Under the pieces are notes generated by a model, which had not been told where the DNA came from, did not search any database, and saw only the letters and a program-made list of their open reading frames with translations. Shown here one piece after another: positions 20,781-36,300 of a DNA stretch of 64,000 nucleotides. The position numbers and the translations under genes were made by a program. Origin of the DNA: Pagrus major (lineage: Eukaryota; Chordata; Actinopteri; Spariformes; Sparidae); the NCBI RefSeq assembly GCF_040436345.1, contig NC_133216.1:3761033-3825032 (forward strand), given 5' to 3'. Each line of letters starts with the position of its first letter. Positions within the stretch are counted from its first letter, which is position 1.

Positions 20781-23599
20781 AATTAAAGGACAAACGAGAG
20801 ACGAAAGAGAAGATGCAGAGAGAAATGCAGTACAGCAGAGTCAGCATGTAGAGTGTGTGAGGAGTGCAGTGAGTGTGTGTCGGCAGATAAGAGTTGAGGT
20901 TTAATTAAAGGGGCAGAATGAGCTTAAAGGGACGTTCCATAATTAATCTCCTTTCTTAATCCCAGGAAAAGAGCAGTGGCACCCTGCGCCGCCTAATCAC
21001 TCCTCTGGTTTCATTACAAGACTTGTTTTGGTGCTCGGCAGTAAACACAACAAACACTCAGAGACACACCCACCCTGTTACTTCATGCTGTACGTGGTTA
21101 TGGGTATTAATTTCCAACCAGGCCTGTCACTCATTCTTTTTTAAATCATTTCTTTTATTCCATCTCTCTCTGTGCTGAACTTACAATGAACCCGGTGAGT
21201 GAATCGACCAAATCCTTCATTAATTCAAACTAGAATTACTGCCTCGTGGTTGGATGCTTCTGTGCACCAGTCAAGCTCCAGTTTACATCCATATCAGTCA
21301 AGACTCGTATAATATAGCCAGTGTAGGGAGGACATTGAAGGCTGTCTTGGTGAAATGGAGGTTAGGATTATATTGACATGTTTGATTCCGGTGAAACATG
21401 CTGTCGTCAGTTAGGGTGCTTTCTCACTTGAAAGTCGAAACCAAGTTTCATGTTTTTGTGACATTGTGTACATTCAATCTGGTGAGTTTTAGTTTCACAC
21501 TGCAGTTATACGAGCAGACTTAACATCTTGACATGACATACCTACGTCCTGTCGTCATCACCTGCGTGGGCTGTGTCTCCCTGTACTTCACATCGGCAGG
21601 TTTGTTGGTGTGCATCAGCGTGTTGCCTTCAGCTTCCATCTATGAAGATTAATGAATGAACATATTCATGTAGTTGCCACCATAATATTGCAAAAATTCC
21701 CAGTTGTGGGACTGATAAAGGATTATCTTATCATAATATATAGATTATGTTTAACGACTTTATAGAGTCAGCTGGAAAAAAACTAATTTAAATGCAGAGA
21801 TTTTTCAATTGTTTTCCAAGAGGATAGGAGTGGATGGGGGAGCACCTGCAGATAAAGGTCTGAATGTCTGGACCAAACAAGGCAGGTGCAGAAGCATCCT
21901 TAGAGACTATTTTTACAGAGTAACTTGTTTGAAATGAAATGAAAAAAACCCTTAGTGATTATAAATTCAGCTGGGAGAAGTGTTTAAAGGTGCACTGTGT
22001 AGTTTTGGGGATTTCACTGACAAACTAAATAAACAAACTCTCTTTGTTTCAATGCTTTTTCAGTATCTCCCGTTGCAGCAGGCAACACCCAGCTTTAAGC
22101 ACTTGTTAAGCTGAATCAAAATAAGTGTCATTTTTTCCATCTGCAGTCAGACACATCTCTGCTGCTCAGGTTTCTCAGGTCTGACAGGTTAAACAGGTTC
22201 ACCCAGCCACCACTGCCAGGGGCTGAGGTCAGACACGAGACCATACAGCTGGTTTTCCCCTCTGATGCTTTGTTGTTGTTGTTGCCATATTTGGGAGGAA
22301 GAAGATAGCAAATGCTTTGAGTTTGTCCCGAGGTTCATTTGAATGTCTGCCCCCGCCCTTATTATTCTGCCGCGGTGTCGCTCACACCCTACAGCCATGT
22401 TTGGTTTGATGAGTCACTGCCTGGCTGTGAGAAGTTATTACCAAATACAGTCATAATGCAGTCAAATACTCTGCTGAACTTCATGATCTGCTGTCTTTCC
22501 CTCATTTAAACTCTGACATACTGTACAGAAATCACACTGGTCTGTTCACAGCTGAGATTCTCAGCTTCATTTAATTACTTAAACTCAAATATTTCCAGTT
22601 AAACCTTTAAAATTCCCCTTCAGAAGATTTTTAAACATCACATAAATTTAAGGATGCACCTGTTCATTGGCTCAACATCTGTATAGGCTGATACTTGCCT
22701 TATCGTCTGCTCTTGGCACATTCGATTATGTTCACCAACAGCAGCGGTCGGTGTTTATCTGTTGTGCCACATTCATTTTTGTGTTGGCACATTCACAAGC
22801 TGCCGGCTCGTGACTTCCCCGTCATCGGTTTGTAACCGTCTTTGTAGGTCCTGAGAAATTCTCATAATTGAGAAGGTGGTTGTGTTGCAGGTTAAAGAAG
22901 CTTTTGAATAAGTCACTTTAAAGAGTCTTTTTTGCATGAAAGGTTATAATAAGTGTTGTTTCATACATGTGTGTGATCGAATGTGTGCCGTTTCACAGGT
23001 GTGTGATGAATTAATGATTGACTTTTATAACAGCTCAGGTATTTGTTTATAATGGTGTCTTTGTTTCCATGGCACAAAAGGAGGGATAAATAACAATAAA
23101 TAAATAAAAGATATAACTAAAAACCCACTGAAACCAGGATCAGCTATCAGCTAAGTTGCACCTTTACATCAGAGGAAAAGTGAAACATGTCTGCTTATCC
23201 TCGAGCGGTATCTGCTTGTTTACTGCAATACTTCACTATTGTTCTTGAAAAAGTGCAGCACTCCCTATAATTTCTCTTCATGCTTTACAGATTTCCTTGT
23301 TATCCACCACGAAGTGTCTGACAACAAATGATAAAGCTCTTGGGTGCTTATCCACACGGCATTAGTTTGTAGTGTTGTACATGACACAAGGGTCTGTGGT
23401 GCTTAACGTCTTGACTGAATTAAAGTACTTGATTGTTATGATTTTGACTCATGTTTGTTGTTAAGGTTCAATTTTCAGAGAAAACAGCACCTGAATCTTA
23501 AAATGTCCCCAGCAGCACATGAATGCAGCATAATAACTATGGCTAAAGTTTTAGACTACAAACATCAGACAACATAAAGTACCACCTGAGGCAGAATCT

Positions 23600-23620
23600 T
23601 TTATTAAACAATGTTTTATT
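23600..23620 (-). terminator. sae1: sae1 polyadenylation signals
   Basis: On the minus strand AATAAA occurs at 23605-23600 and 23620-23615, about 180-200 bases after the sae1 stop codon. A short 3' UTR is therefore likely. Confidence 0.65.
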
Positions 23621-23798
23621 AGGAAATGTAAAAAACCCAACAACGTACTTGAGACCAGACCAAAACTGGAACAACAGATTAATTTTATGAATCGTGGAGC
23701 AAATACTGATATAAATAATCTGACAAACTAACAGAAAGACAGAAGTTTGTTGGACTTGTTTTGTGTGTAAAACCGTCGTGTGCACAGGCGTGACGTGT

Positions 23799-23891
23799 TT
23801 AGTTTGGTCCAAAGTAGTCGACCATGCCGTTGCCTTTACGACCATCGAAGAAGAAGAAGTTCCGGTGTGGAGGGTCTCTTTGGGAGAGAGC
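23799..23891 (-). CDS. sae1: sae1 exon 9
   Basis: Encodes residues 319-348 (ALSQRDPPHRNFFFFDGRKG onward) and the TAA stop. The acceptor TCTTCAG is on the high-coordinate side. Confidence 0.97.
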   Translation of the reverse strand, partial: ALSQRDPPHRNFFFFDGRKGNGMVDYFGPN

Positions 23892-24278
23892 CTGAAGAGA
23901 AAGACAAAAGGAAGTCAGTCTGCAAAATATAATACGACACGATGAAAATGTTCAAGTAACCTTCTTTAACGCCACAGAAACATTTTAAAGGTAAAATTGT
24001 AAAGGACTGAGTTTCAAAGAATCAACCAGAAAAAACTACTTTAACGCCAGTTTAGTATTTTATTTCCAACACACAGACCCACACAAACACTCATTCAGCC
24101 TCTTGTGTCACACTTAAAGTTCTGAGTGGTTCAGCCCAGTTCAGGTGAGTGAAATCAGTCAGATTCACCCGGAGAGGCTTCAGTCGGCCAGTTGCAGGGG
24201 GTTTCATCATCTTCATGGAGAAAGCAGGTTGGCCTTGTGCCAATATAATGCAGACTGATTGTGAACTGTCAGACCCCT

Positions 24279-24342
<64 letters not shown>

Positions 24343-27300
24343 TCACGCAGACACACTATCCTGATGTGAACTCCTGCTTCCCTCAGCCTGAGGTCACACA
24401 GCTCAGACTGCTCAGTGATGTAACTGAAGTCTTATTCAGGTCACGCTGAGAAAACATTCTCTGTATGTGTGTGTGAGACAGTCTGCATTAAAAAATGATG
24501 CTGTTTTTATATGTGAGATGAGTCTTAATGGTTCTAACAACCTTAGATAACATACTGCGACTGTGAATCCTACCAGAGGAAATTATTTAACTTAATCAAG
24601 CTGGACACCAAAATCTAATTGAAAGACTTCAGTAATTATAGTTCAATATAATTATAAAGTCTTTTTGCTGAAATATAACAAAAACAAAGTCATCAAACTA
24701 AAACTGGCATATGAAATAGTAAAAGACTCATTATGTGTTACTCTTGTCAATGTAAGAAGTCCATGAGTCACTGGATTTTCACCAAACTTTAAAGAATGAT
24801 GCATCTTATTAGTCAGTTTCTATATATTCATACCTAGCTTTTCTTATGATGTATTTTTTTAGTGATGTTCAGAGTTCTGTACTGTTTTATTTACCTCAAC
24901 TTTGACCTCTGTAATGTTGCAACAATTTAATCGATTAGTTGTCGGTGCCTTTTCACGGGTATCTACACTTTACATGTCTTTCATCAGGGTAAACAGGCAA
25001 GCTGTAACCATGGTAACAACAACGCGACAGGGTAACACAAATTCACAATTCACAATCTATATTTGATTTCTGTGCAAACAAAGCACAAAATAAATACAGT
25101 CCTTTCGAAGAAATAATCATTTCAGTAATGTTTTTGAGAGAAACAAGTCTAATTCTCTGATTCCAGCTCCTGTTTTCTGGTTTCTTTCCTCCTCTATGAC
25201 AGTAAACTGAATATCTCTGGGTTGTGGACACAACAAGACATTTGACGACGTCGTCTTGCTCTTTGAGAAACCCTGAATGACATTTTTCAGCCCTCCATCT
25301 TTGACGGTAACGTTTATTGCTAAACTGTAAAACATCCTGCTACAGGCCACATGAATTATTTTTAGATCATTGACAAAAATGTTTGTGTATGAAAGGATTA
25401 TCTGCCACTTTAATTTACTCTCCAATATCACCAAAAATCCAATCTCCGTCAGGCTCAACATGAATCTGTGGGAACACTGTATGTGTAAGTGTAACGGGCT
25501 CAGTCATATGTCTTCCGTTGGATTTCCCACCAATGGTCCCATTATGTTCTTTTATGTTGTAATATCAATGAGTTTATTATGTTGTTGAGCCGGAGGACTA
25601 TGAATCATTTCTCCTTTTGCTGCCAGAGCGTCACACTGAGTTTCTCTGTGGTCACAGTGAAAATCACTTCTGCACAGAGAAGAAGCTGCCGTGTTTCTGA
25701 CGCTGACCCAGAAACCAGCTGAGCAGCCACCTGTCAGCTGACTGACTCCCTCCCGTCTTCATCGTTTACTACAGCTCAGTGAATACTGTAACATACATCA
25801 CAGTTGATGTATTTCTTGAAGTAATGATGTTCATATTTTATTATTTACATTTACAGTTTGTCTGAAATGCTTTCTTTCTCTGTTTGTGTACATGCTTACC
25901 TTGACGACTTCCTGTCCCAGAACTCCTCCCACGACGGCGCACACCGGAGACATCTCAGAGAAGCAGTAGCTGAGGACAAACAGTACAAGGAAACATGACC
26001 CACTGCGACTAAATAGAAAGTGTGATGTTAAGTAACTGAGAAACTGAGAAAGTGATTCGCTCCAGAGTCACTAAAGCAAAAAATGTCCGTCTGGAGCTTT
26101 GTTAGTTTGCCAGCTGATTTATGTGTTATGACAGTGGACGCACAGATGTTTGGGTTAATCAGAGTCACATCGCCCCCTTCCACAGACTTCATTACTGTCA
26201 GTCTTTCTCTGTTTCTCTCTGCTCGAGCTGCACGGTGTGGTTGTGAATTCAGGCTTTTTTGCATTGCAATAGGATGAAAAATCTCAAATATGAAACTGGA
26301 AAATTTGAATTTCGGCCAGGAAAAAGTGGCAAGCAGACAGAAAAAAAGATCTGCAGGCAAGCTTTTTATCAGGAATGTTTATTGTTGGAGCAGCTGAACT
26401 ACACAATACGTTTTTTTTCTCCATTCCTTCATTATCTGTTCTGTTATTGTTGTAAACAATGTCTGATATGAAAAATCTGAATAATGTCCAGATCTCCATC
26501 CATTTACAGTACTACAACACATGCTGCGGTCACTGTCAGCAGGCAGCATCACTACGACTTGCCACCGCAGTAATGGCGGCGCCGCTAGATGGCAGAACAA
26601 ATCCGTTACTAGATTCGTCTATATTTCCATCATCAGAAATTGTTGTTGTGTGGGTCGGTCTTGCTGTCTTGCTTCCAAGACATTCCAGCAGTTAGTTCAC
26701 TTGAATTGCACATGAATCTTCATTGAGTGAATTGTCAATATCTAATGTGTAAAATTTAGGTCCAATGACAGGTGAAGATGCTTTATACCTCGTGAAGTCA
26801 TCGCTCAGGAGCTCACTGCTCACTGCCAAGGCCTCGAGGACGTCATCACGGATCTGTTTCAGGAGCTGACTGTCTTCAGCAAAGGATTGTGGGTCAGGGT
26901 CGCGGCCTTTGTCTGTACGAAACTTCAACAGAACTGTGGAGACAGAGGGAGGCAGAGAAGAGAGAAGGGAGGAGAGCAGGAGAAACATAAACGGAAGGAA
27001 ATGAACGTCAGTTATAAAGCTGGAACAAGTTTTTCAAAAGCAATATTTTCCGTATAATCTATTGCACTATTGCCATTTATAATTTCATCACGCTGTCAAG
27101 AGACTTCCACGGTGAATTATCATCTCATGGAAAGACAACATCTCATCTTGACTGCTGCTCCCTTTGAAACAGGATGAAGTCGGTATGTGGTTGCACCATT
27201 TCATCCGATTTGGCCTACGCTTCCCCACATCAAATTAACAGCGTGCACACACAAACTCATGCATGCAAAGACTCTCACAAACATCTGCACATGTTCAGTA

Positions 27301-30300
27301 AGGAAACATTAGAGTGAGAAAAAAAAAAACCTCCTTCCTGTGCTGGCTCGAGGACTCACCGAGAATTAAAAATCTGAAGATCGCTCTTTATTTGGTCATG
27401 AGCAATATTTCTAACAGCAACTGACAACTACACAGACGCACACATCAACACGTCGCCCCCGTGTTTCCTGTTCGTCCATTAACTTAAAACCACATGAGGA
27501 AGTCAAATCCTCCCACGGCCATTTCCACCAGCGTGGCACACCAAACACACACTTGTATGTCGTGGCGATGAATCATTCTCACACCTCAGCTCTGCCCTTT
27601 ATCATTCAAACTTTTGTTAAAAGAGAGTTAAAGAGAAATGGCATCACACTGCACCAGCATGGCAGGAAATCAAAACAGAATTACATAACAGATTATAATA
27701 ATGTGCTCATGGATGGAACAATGATAGTATCTCTAAACCTACACAAGTAGTAGTGATGCGTAATAGATTAAAGTGGAGGGGAAAAATATTCAAGATGGCC
27801 CTTTAAGTCGAAACCTGCATATGAAGGTCAACAGACATTTTGTTTTCCATATATTAATGCAACATCTGTACAGTTAGAGTTCATGTGGCAGAGCTGGCAG
27901 GAGAACATCTAACTGTTTGTCAAAGCAAAGCATAGACATAAATCCCAGGGTGGACAGACAAGACGCCACCTGAACGCACCATGAAGTCCCTCTGAGTGTG
28001 TAAAACCATCGATACTGCATTTGATGTCAATTGTCGAAGTTGAAGTCTCACTTCGATCAAGTTTCGATTAAAATTTAAATTGTGAAACCCTGAATTGTGT
28101 GCGACCTCCTGTAAGTAGTTCAAACACAGGATATTTATTTACTATACCACTCAATGCAATGAAACACAAATGCAGAATAACATGATGACAGGCCACTCTC
28201 TATGTTAGCTCGCAGCTAGCTGATGTTAGCAACAGTATACAGTCAACCAGTGTTTGCAGGCTGTTTGAATTTGAGTCAATGAGAGCAGCTGGCTATGAAT
28301 TGATTTTCCTTAGCTGGCAGGGCGATGGAGTGTCGTAGGCTGAGTTACAACACAACGAAACTTCTTCAGTTGATTACTTACATCAAGAGATTATTTTTTG
28401 TACTACACGTTACTACACACGTGTCATCTCATTTTTAAAAAAACACACGTTTGCATGATGTTGATGACATGTTGATGACATGTTAGCGTCAAAGATTTTT
28501 TCAGAGGGGACTTTGGATCTCTCTTTTTATCAGTCAGCTGGCATAAAAAAGTACATTTTCAAATGTTTAAAACGAACAATGTTTTCTTTCCACAAAGACA
28601 TGTTTTCACTTGTAGTGTTTCCCCTCCAGTAGATTTTGTTATTCTTATTATGTTCTGTAATTCACAAGAACCTTCCTCAGTTTCTGCTTTGTCCAAATAT
28701 TTATGTACATGGTCATATTTTCTCTTGCTGCTCATCTCATCAGTCTGCCAATATAATAAAAGAGAATTATCTAGATAATGAGAATAACATCCATATGCGG
28801 TTCAGATTAGCTGACTGTTCCTAGTGAGACAGGAAGCAGTCGTAACAGAGGAAGAGCCACTTCCTCATCGGTCGCCCCAAAAAAAACAACAACCGCTGGC
28901 TCCAATTATAGAAACAACGCAGGATAATAACACTGCCTCCTGTCTCAAATGTACCAAATTAAAAAAACAACTAGGCGGTGTTTCCACTCAGAAATGAGCC
29001 GAAATGCAGCAAACAGGGCGAGGCTGCAGAGGGTAGGTGGGTTTCAGAGTGGAGAGCCATTAGACTAAAGGTCACAGAGGGTGTGACCCATGAACCTAAA
29101 ATAAAACAAACGGGATGTTCAGAAATGTTCATATGATGAGCGACTAAGAAGCAAATTTGCTGTTTAGTAAACAAATGTACATCACATGACAGCACCTGGA
29201 TGTGTGGGTGACCTCCCAGACATAATTTCAGTTTCTGCCACCTCTGTTTTTTGGGGTTTTTTTTTTTTTGGCCATTGGCCTTCTCTAAAAAAATACATCT
29301 ATTTTAAAATCGTCAAACCTTAAACCCTGTCATCAAGAACAACCAGGTAAGTAATCTCCCTCCTCTAGTCATTAACCATCTGTACCACATCATGAACGAA
29401 CACGGCTGACAAAGGTCTGGTCTTGATCTTTTTTTGATGGAGCAGTTATCTCATTTGACAGATTACAAAAGGATTCATATTTTTTGATAAAAAATATGTA
29501 TAATTTCCTCCCCAGCCATCTCTAAATATATAAAATATAACGGATTCTCTCTTGGCAGGGGGGTCAGTGGAGAGTTAAAGCCTGCAGCTTGCAATATGCC
29601 TCCCAAGTCCTCAGACGTGATGGATAAAGACTTTCCTTTCTGCTTTGGAGCAGTGTCCATCTGCAGTGCGTTTCCTCTAACTTCTGTTAGTTAACAACTT
29701 TATAAACATGGGAAGATCTTTGTAACTTATAACATGGTGTAGATATGTACTGTTGTTTTTTGTTAGATTCACTTTCTAATAATCCAGCAGAACTGCATTG
29801 ATCCGTTCAGTGTTTACGACCTTTGCATGCTGCCTAAATGTCATTGAATTTTCATTATTTACTACATTTACACAGAGAAAACAGTGTGCAACCGTTTTGT
29901 GGTGATTTCCTGTTCCTATGCTTGTTGTCATGTGGAGTAGGTGTCGGGCTGTTCTCTATTCTACGCTCAGTGCACATGACTGGCCATGGACAGCCTGTGA
30001 TGGAAACTAGCATGCAGTGTGGTGCAGGGCCAGGTGACAGGAGGGACAATAACAACTCTTTAAGGAAGGTCATCAGACACTGTAAATAACCTAAAAAAAA
30101 CAGGAAGGCGTATTTCACATTTACTTAAAGGGTCAAAAAGTTCCTTTGGGTTGATGGTTCCTCAACAGGTCACAGGTCAGAGATCACAGATTACTCAGGT
30201 GCAACTCAGTGTAACGATATTTTCAATCAAAGTGCAGGTTGAATTAAGATGGAACTAAATTTGATTTGTTTTTGTAGTTTCTTTTCAAACCCCGCCACCA

Positions 30301-33300
30301 TCCATTCACAAAAGGTTGAAACAACTCGTTGCCCTTTGCTCTGGAATGAATTTTAACTAACTTTAAGGACATTATTTTCCGTGCACGTGCAATGATAGCT
30401 CACCAGCTAAATCAGAAGCAGCGACTTTGCATGGTCATGGTATATGTTTCAGTCTCGCTGCAGAGTTCCTACGCATTTTCAGTTTCAAATTTCTAAACGT
30501 TTTTAGACCTTTCAGGATTCTTTGTCTTATTTGATCGAACGGAAAATTCTGTGTCTGTCCTGCCTCCTACACAGAAATGTCAGAAGATCTCCATATACTC
30601 TGCATCTGCTCTGTAACTGATCGTTGTTTAAATAATATCACCTAAAGACTTAAACAATTTAAACTTCAAATTTGAAAACATTTTACAATCTAGAAAATTA
30701 ACCATTCTATGGTTACAGCTACTGATTATCATCTCATACTTTTTATCTATTAGTCTGTATAAACTTTCACATAATTAATTAATTGTTTAAAATGCAAATA
30801 AAACCATTAAAAAAACACCACAGGTTTTAAATTTGCAATGACATAAATCACAGAAGAAAAAACTATTTTCCCATCTAGAACCTGATGCCACGAAAGCTTT
30901 TCTACTTTAAAAACAATGCTCATTGAAATGACTCTCAAAGTACCGTGAAGCAGGAAGTAGTCCACTGGAGTTCGCTTCAGAGCGGCTTTGGCCTTCTCAG
31001 TCGTCCAGTCGACCTCCAGAGCCTCCTTCAGAGCGCAGAAACTGGCCGTCTGATAAGTGACAGATTAAACAAATGTCAACAAGTGGTTAACCGCCGACCT
31101 CAAAAATGATTTAAAGTGTTTTTCCGTTTTGTATGATTTTCTCAATGTGATCCACTCCTCTGGACTTAAAACTTAGACTGGAGGTACCTTTTAAAAAATG
31201 TTATTCACCATTCAAACTATTGATTTTCATCTATGAGGCTCTTATGTGACAGTTCTTCATATCAGGTTGACTGGTAGAAAAAATATTTAGTCGTGAATTA
31301 AATCCTTCGTCAACCTACCTTTTTCACCATGGTGGTTTCGTTGGGGTCCACTTTGGCTTTCTTCGCTTCAGGACCGTCATTAGAATTTACACTTGGTTTC
31401 ACCAGTTTAGGTTTCTCCCTAAAAAGAGAGTGAAGAGAAAGATTTCCTACATTATCAGGAAACAATCAAGCTCACAAACAAAAGTTTTGTGCTGCTGTGT
31501 AAGAAACATACAGTACATTAGTTACCTACTAGAATTGAAACATGAAATTTCAGCAGAGAGCAGCTGAATGACTGCAGGAAGCATTAAATATCACACCGGC
31601 GTGTCAATGCTGCAGAAAATGAGAACTGATACTGATATTTTCTGACAAACATCACTGTGATATTTGACATTTTCGTGTGAAATTACAAAAGTCAAAAACG
31701 TTCCAGTTTAACACACACACACTCTAAACTACTGCCCACACTTACTCAACGTAGTTGTGCTCCTTCCCGAGGTTGCAGAACATGTAACCATAGTAACCGT
31801 AGATATCCCCGCAGAAGACTTTGATGTTGCGCTGAGAACAGAGCTGGTCCACCCGCACCATCAGGTCTCTGGAGCAGCCTGTCAGACACACCTGAGGGAG
31901 AAGAAACACGCCCGGTGAAAGGCTGGTCAGAGCGTCGTCCTGATCAGCCGCCAATACTTCAAGAACCTGGACGTTATGGAGTACCAGTTAACAACAGTTA
32001 AAGACAATAAAGCAATTCTTCCTCAGAGCTTACTGAGCATGTCGTTCAATGCAGTTTTACAACATTTAAATCAGACTCAGAGGGAAAAAAATAACTTTTG
32101 AATTTGCTGCCAGTTTCAGAAGTAAGTAGCCCTTAAATCACAAGCCAGACTTCAACCCACTTCCAGAGACACATCTTAATATTTGCAGTTTAAACATTTG
32201 CTGCATCTGTTTCACTTTTCTCTGTCCCCATATCATCAATGTATTGTTAAAGGACATTATGTTTGGCAAAAATCTTGTCTTATTTGTTTCTGCAAATATT
32301 TTACAGCTGCACCAGCGTATGTGAAGAGATGAGCAACTTCCTGTAAACAAGTACTGTTGCATATGTACTGTAAGATTAGAATTTTCTCCACTTCTCAGCA
32401 CCGTTTATCTCTGAAATCAAAATGTATGAAACTGAACTCCCACTGTGTTGATCTGTTGATCACCGTCACATCCTCTAATACACATGGCATTTTGTTTTTG
32501 TGTGGTTATTTGCTCATTTCCATTTCTATTAACATAACCCTAAAACTGCTTGCAATAACAGAAAATAACAAACGATATAGCCGTCTTGTGTTTACTCCCT
32601 AAGGGACCCACAGACATATCTCACTTCTGAAATTTGGCTGCAATTCCCTTACAAAAAAAAATCATCAGTGAGTTTTCACCCTCTCAATGCTTAGAACAAC
32701 AAAGCAGCTGTGATCAGTATCTGGTCATCTGCCAAACAGAGTGAGACACACCTACTGTAGCAGCAAAACACAGCAGCAACTGGGGAAAGTTCACCTCCCT
32801 GAGTAAAGACCAAACATGGACACAGCCAACACAGTGAGAGAGTACCACTCTGTACCATGACTTCGTACACAGTGTACCATGGTCAAACCAGGGTGGGCTG
32901 ATGCCTGACTGTAAACAACTGTGCTGTGGGCTGGGTCCACCTTATCCTGCTGACCCAGTCCAGCACACCCAAAACACCCTCAGCTCACTGATAAGACTGA
33001 TGCTGCATCTCAGGCATCACTGAGTCCCACACAGCAGCACACAGACCAGAGTCTAGTACCAGTGATACCAAAGAGGATACGTCTACAGACCTATGACAGA
33101 CTGCAGAGTTGGGCCTCCATATCTGAAACTTTAACAAAATATTTGAAACTTTAAAACGTTTTATCACAAAGTGCAACAACTTAAAAAAGGTGCAAAAGAG
33201 GAGCTACTTTTACAGCCTGGTGGAGACATCGGTCATTAACCTTCATCTTTTTCCTTCCTGGCAAGGATTAACAAGCCTTATTTGACCCACAGAGTGATCA

Positions 33301-36300
33301 GAGTATCGGAAGTCATGGGAGGAAAACAGGAAACTCAATCAAGGAAAGCCTATTTTATCTATTTTTATGAGCCACACAATACTACATAAACATCATATTA
33401 GCAAAATAAGAACAACACTGGTCGTCTCTCATCAGACATTTGTGTGTGTGCTCTTCTCACTTGTGAACCAGTGGGAAAGGTGACATCAGGTATTTCAATG
33501 TAGTTTTGACTTATAAATTGTATTTCCATCATCATCGCGATATAGACATGTGCAACAAACATCACAAACGACTGCTGAAATGTGAAGGAAAATAACTTTT
33601 TTTGCATGTATTCACACTCTGCATGCAAACATTTAACCTATCAGATGGAGTCCTGGATACACGGGTCATGTGTTCACAACATTTGGCTAATCAGATGAAG
33701 CTGCAGCTGAATGTCAGCTACCCTCAGATTAATTGATATCAGTTTGGTGGTGACTGCAAGGTCAGCTAGCATGAAGGCTAAAGGGGAGAGAGGAGCTAAT
33801 ATGGGCGCATCAATATTTGTTTATTTAAGCAGCAAGTGACATCATCAATTTCGTCACACAATGCATATTTTCCTCATATCGTGCAGACATATATCAATCT
33901 ACCATCTCAATCTAATGACAGTTATTGACATGTTTTTTGAGCTCCCAGGGAGACAGCATTGTCAATCAAATGTCGTCAAACCACACCATAGCAGCCCTGA
34001 TAACAACATTGTTTTAACTTTATATTTAATGTTGCAAATGTAATCACAAAAAATAAACATCATGCTAAATACCCTAAATGTAAATGTAAATGTAGGAATA
34101 CTAAGAATAGAGGACAAGTTTTCAGGTGCTTTGAATGTGTGAAAAACGGGAAAAGTTGCACATTTGTTGGCTGTTCATGATGTTACTACTATGTGGTATT
34201 TTTTCTTCCTTCTTGCATGAATCTAAAATTAACCACTGCAGAAAAAATTAACTATTGTACTGTGTTATACAAAGGGAGCGACTGAGAGTATCAGTAGCGA
34301 GTTAGCTGTACTCTGCAAGTACCCAGATGGACAGTCTGTGTTTTCTATTGTGTTCAGCTCTCAGTAATTAGGCCTTTCATATGAAAACTGTGACCACACT
34401 GTAGCCGCTCCACTTTAATCACCCTCCATCTTCCCGCTGAGCCACACACACACGTTCGTGGAAGCAGATGAAAGCGACGAGTGGTTTACAGCAGAGTGAG
34501 AAGATAAAGAGACCCCCTTCTGTTTTCCCATTTTTTAAATTTATCTCAGGCTTTTTAAATTGTCCCGCCTCTCACCCTCCCTCCCTCTGTCCTACTAACA
34601 TCTAGCTCATCCCGTCCTCACTTCACTCTGTCCTACTTCCATCCTCCTCCGTGTTCCTCCCATATCACTCTCCCTCCTCCTGACCCTCACTTGGCACCCC
34701 CAGAGGGAGGAAGACTGCCGTCAATTCAGACACAACGGGAGGAAAAAAATCTCTGTTTTTCCTCTGATGGCGTTCAAATACATTCCTGCCTTCAGCAGTG
34801 AGAAAATGAGTTTCAGCCTATGTGTATAGCTGCCTGTGGAAATAAATGCGACATGCTCAAGCAACTTACATCATCTTACATAAAAAGATGAAAATGATCA
34901 TCCTTTTATTGCTAAACTAACCATATCTACTGTCTTAAAAAAATATAATCAGAGTATTTGTTATAGTGTATTGTACTAACTAAGGACAGAGGGTGTCCTA
35001 CGCTGTTCGGACTGTTAAAGCCCCTGTTGGGAAATTGTGATTTAGCTGTATGAATAAAATTTGACTTGACGTCATCTTGTGTTACCACGGGAATTTACCC
35101 AGTGGGAATGAAAGTTCAACAACAGGGAGTCAAAACCTTGATCTTTTCTTCACACTATCTGATATATAAGAAAAATAACTTTGTGAACTTGAAAGTTCAG
35201 GTCATACAATCAGAAAATCCAAGAAGGTCTTGCAACCAGAGTTTGAGTTATGATGCAATAAAATCTAATGTTCACAGCACAGTATACTCAAGCACACTGG
35301 ATTTGAAATACAATAATAACACCCTTACAGTTAACTTTAATAGTGTTTAAGGGTGTTTACATCTTTATTAGGTCAACAGTGTAGAAAATACAGTCTTTCT
35401 TCTACACAACCCCCCAGTTTTTGAACAGTGCAGGAGGACAATGACACTGCTATATGTCCCACTGTTCAGCCAGTATAGATGTAAGCAGGGTTGGGAAATA
35501 TATTTCAATATTATATATTTATCGTGATATGAGACTTTATATGGTCTTAGATGATGGACATCGTTATATCATGATGTGGCAGTAAAGTGATGTAAACCAG
35601 ACTGTTGTACTCGCTCTAATACTTGTTTTTACCCACCTAGTCATTACATCCACATTACTAAAGATTATCAAAAGTCTCATTTGTTAATGTTTTGACAGAG
35701 TAGAAACAGTCTCCCTAGAATATTGTCAAAATATCGATATAGAGGTATTGGGTCAAAAATATTGTGATATTTGATTTTGTCGCCCAGTGCAACCAGTTTT
35801 ATGTGTCAATGTTTAAATGCTTAAATGCTTTTAAATGCTTAGGATCACAACCAATTGTAATTTTCATCATCAATTGCTCTGGCCATTATTTTCACAATTA
35901 ATCAATTAATCATTTAGTCCAAAGTGGTGTCTTCCACACGCTTATTTAGTGCAACCAACAGTCCCAACTCAAAGACTCTTCATAAATGACAAAGAAAAGC
36001 AGCAAAACCTCACATTTAAGAAGCATGAACAAGAAAATGGTCATATGAAAGTACAAACAGTGCCATCCTCCACCCGCTCAATACTGCCGTGAACCATACA
36101 CGACCTTATAAGGCAAAAACAGACCTGTCCTTGTTACATAATTAACAGGAAAATTACGTCACAAAACCAGTCGGAAGAAAGACATAAAAACAAAAAAAAT
36201 CCCTTACTAATGACTGAACTATAAATCTGAGCTCGTGCCATTACTGCAGGGCTCCTTCAACTTAAAGCAGGTGCTTTGGTCCTCACAGAGAAAAAACAAG

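Larger units (their letters stand above)
18500..23590. other. Spacer between the 3' ends of bbc3 and sae1
   Basis: No gene is supported. It contains a degenerate telomere-like stretch (18795-18825), family D (19690-19880), a family A end (19962-20062), a 101-bp CA tract (20424-20524), a GT-GA compound repeat (20728-20780) and a dispersed fish repeat beginning 'aaaggtgcactgtgtag' near 21986. The remainder is unique AT-rich sequence. Confidence 0.6.
23892..25899 (-). other. sae1: sae1 intron 8
   Basis: It holds a CA microsatellite (24283-24337), a reverse family B copy (24916-25275) and a perfect 14-bp X-box palindrome (25004-25017) within it. No extra exon is seen. Confidence 0.75.
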
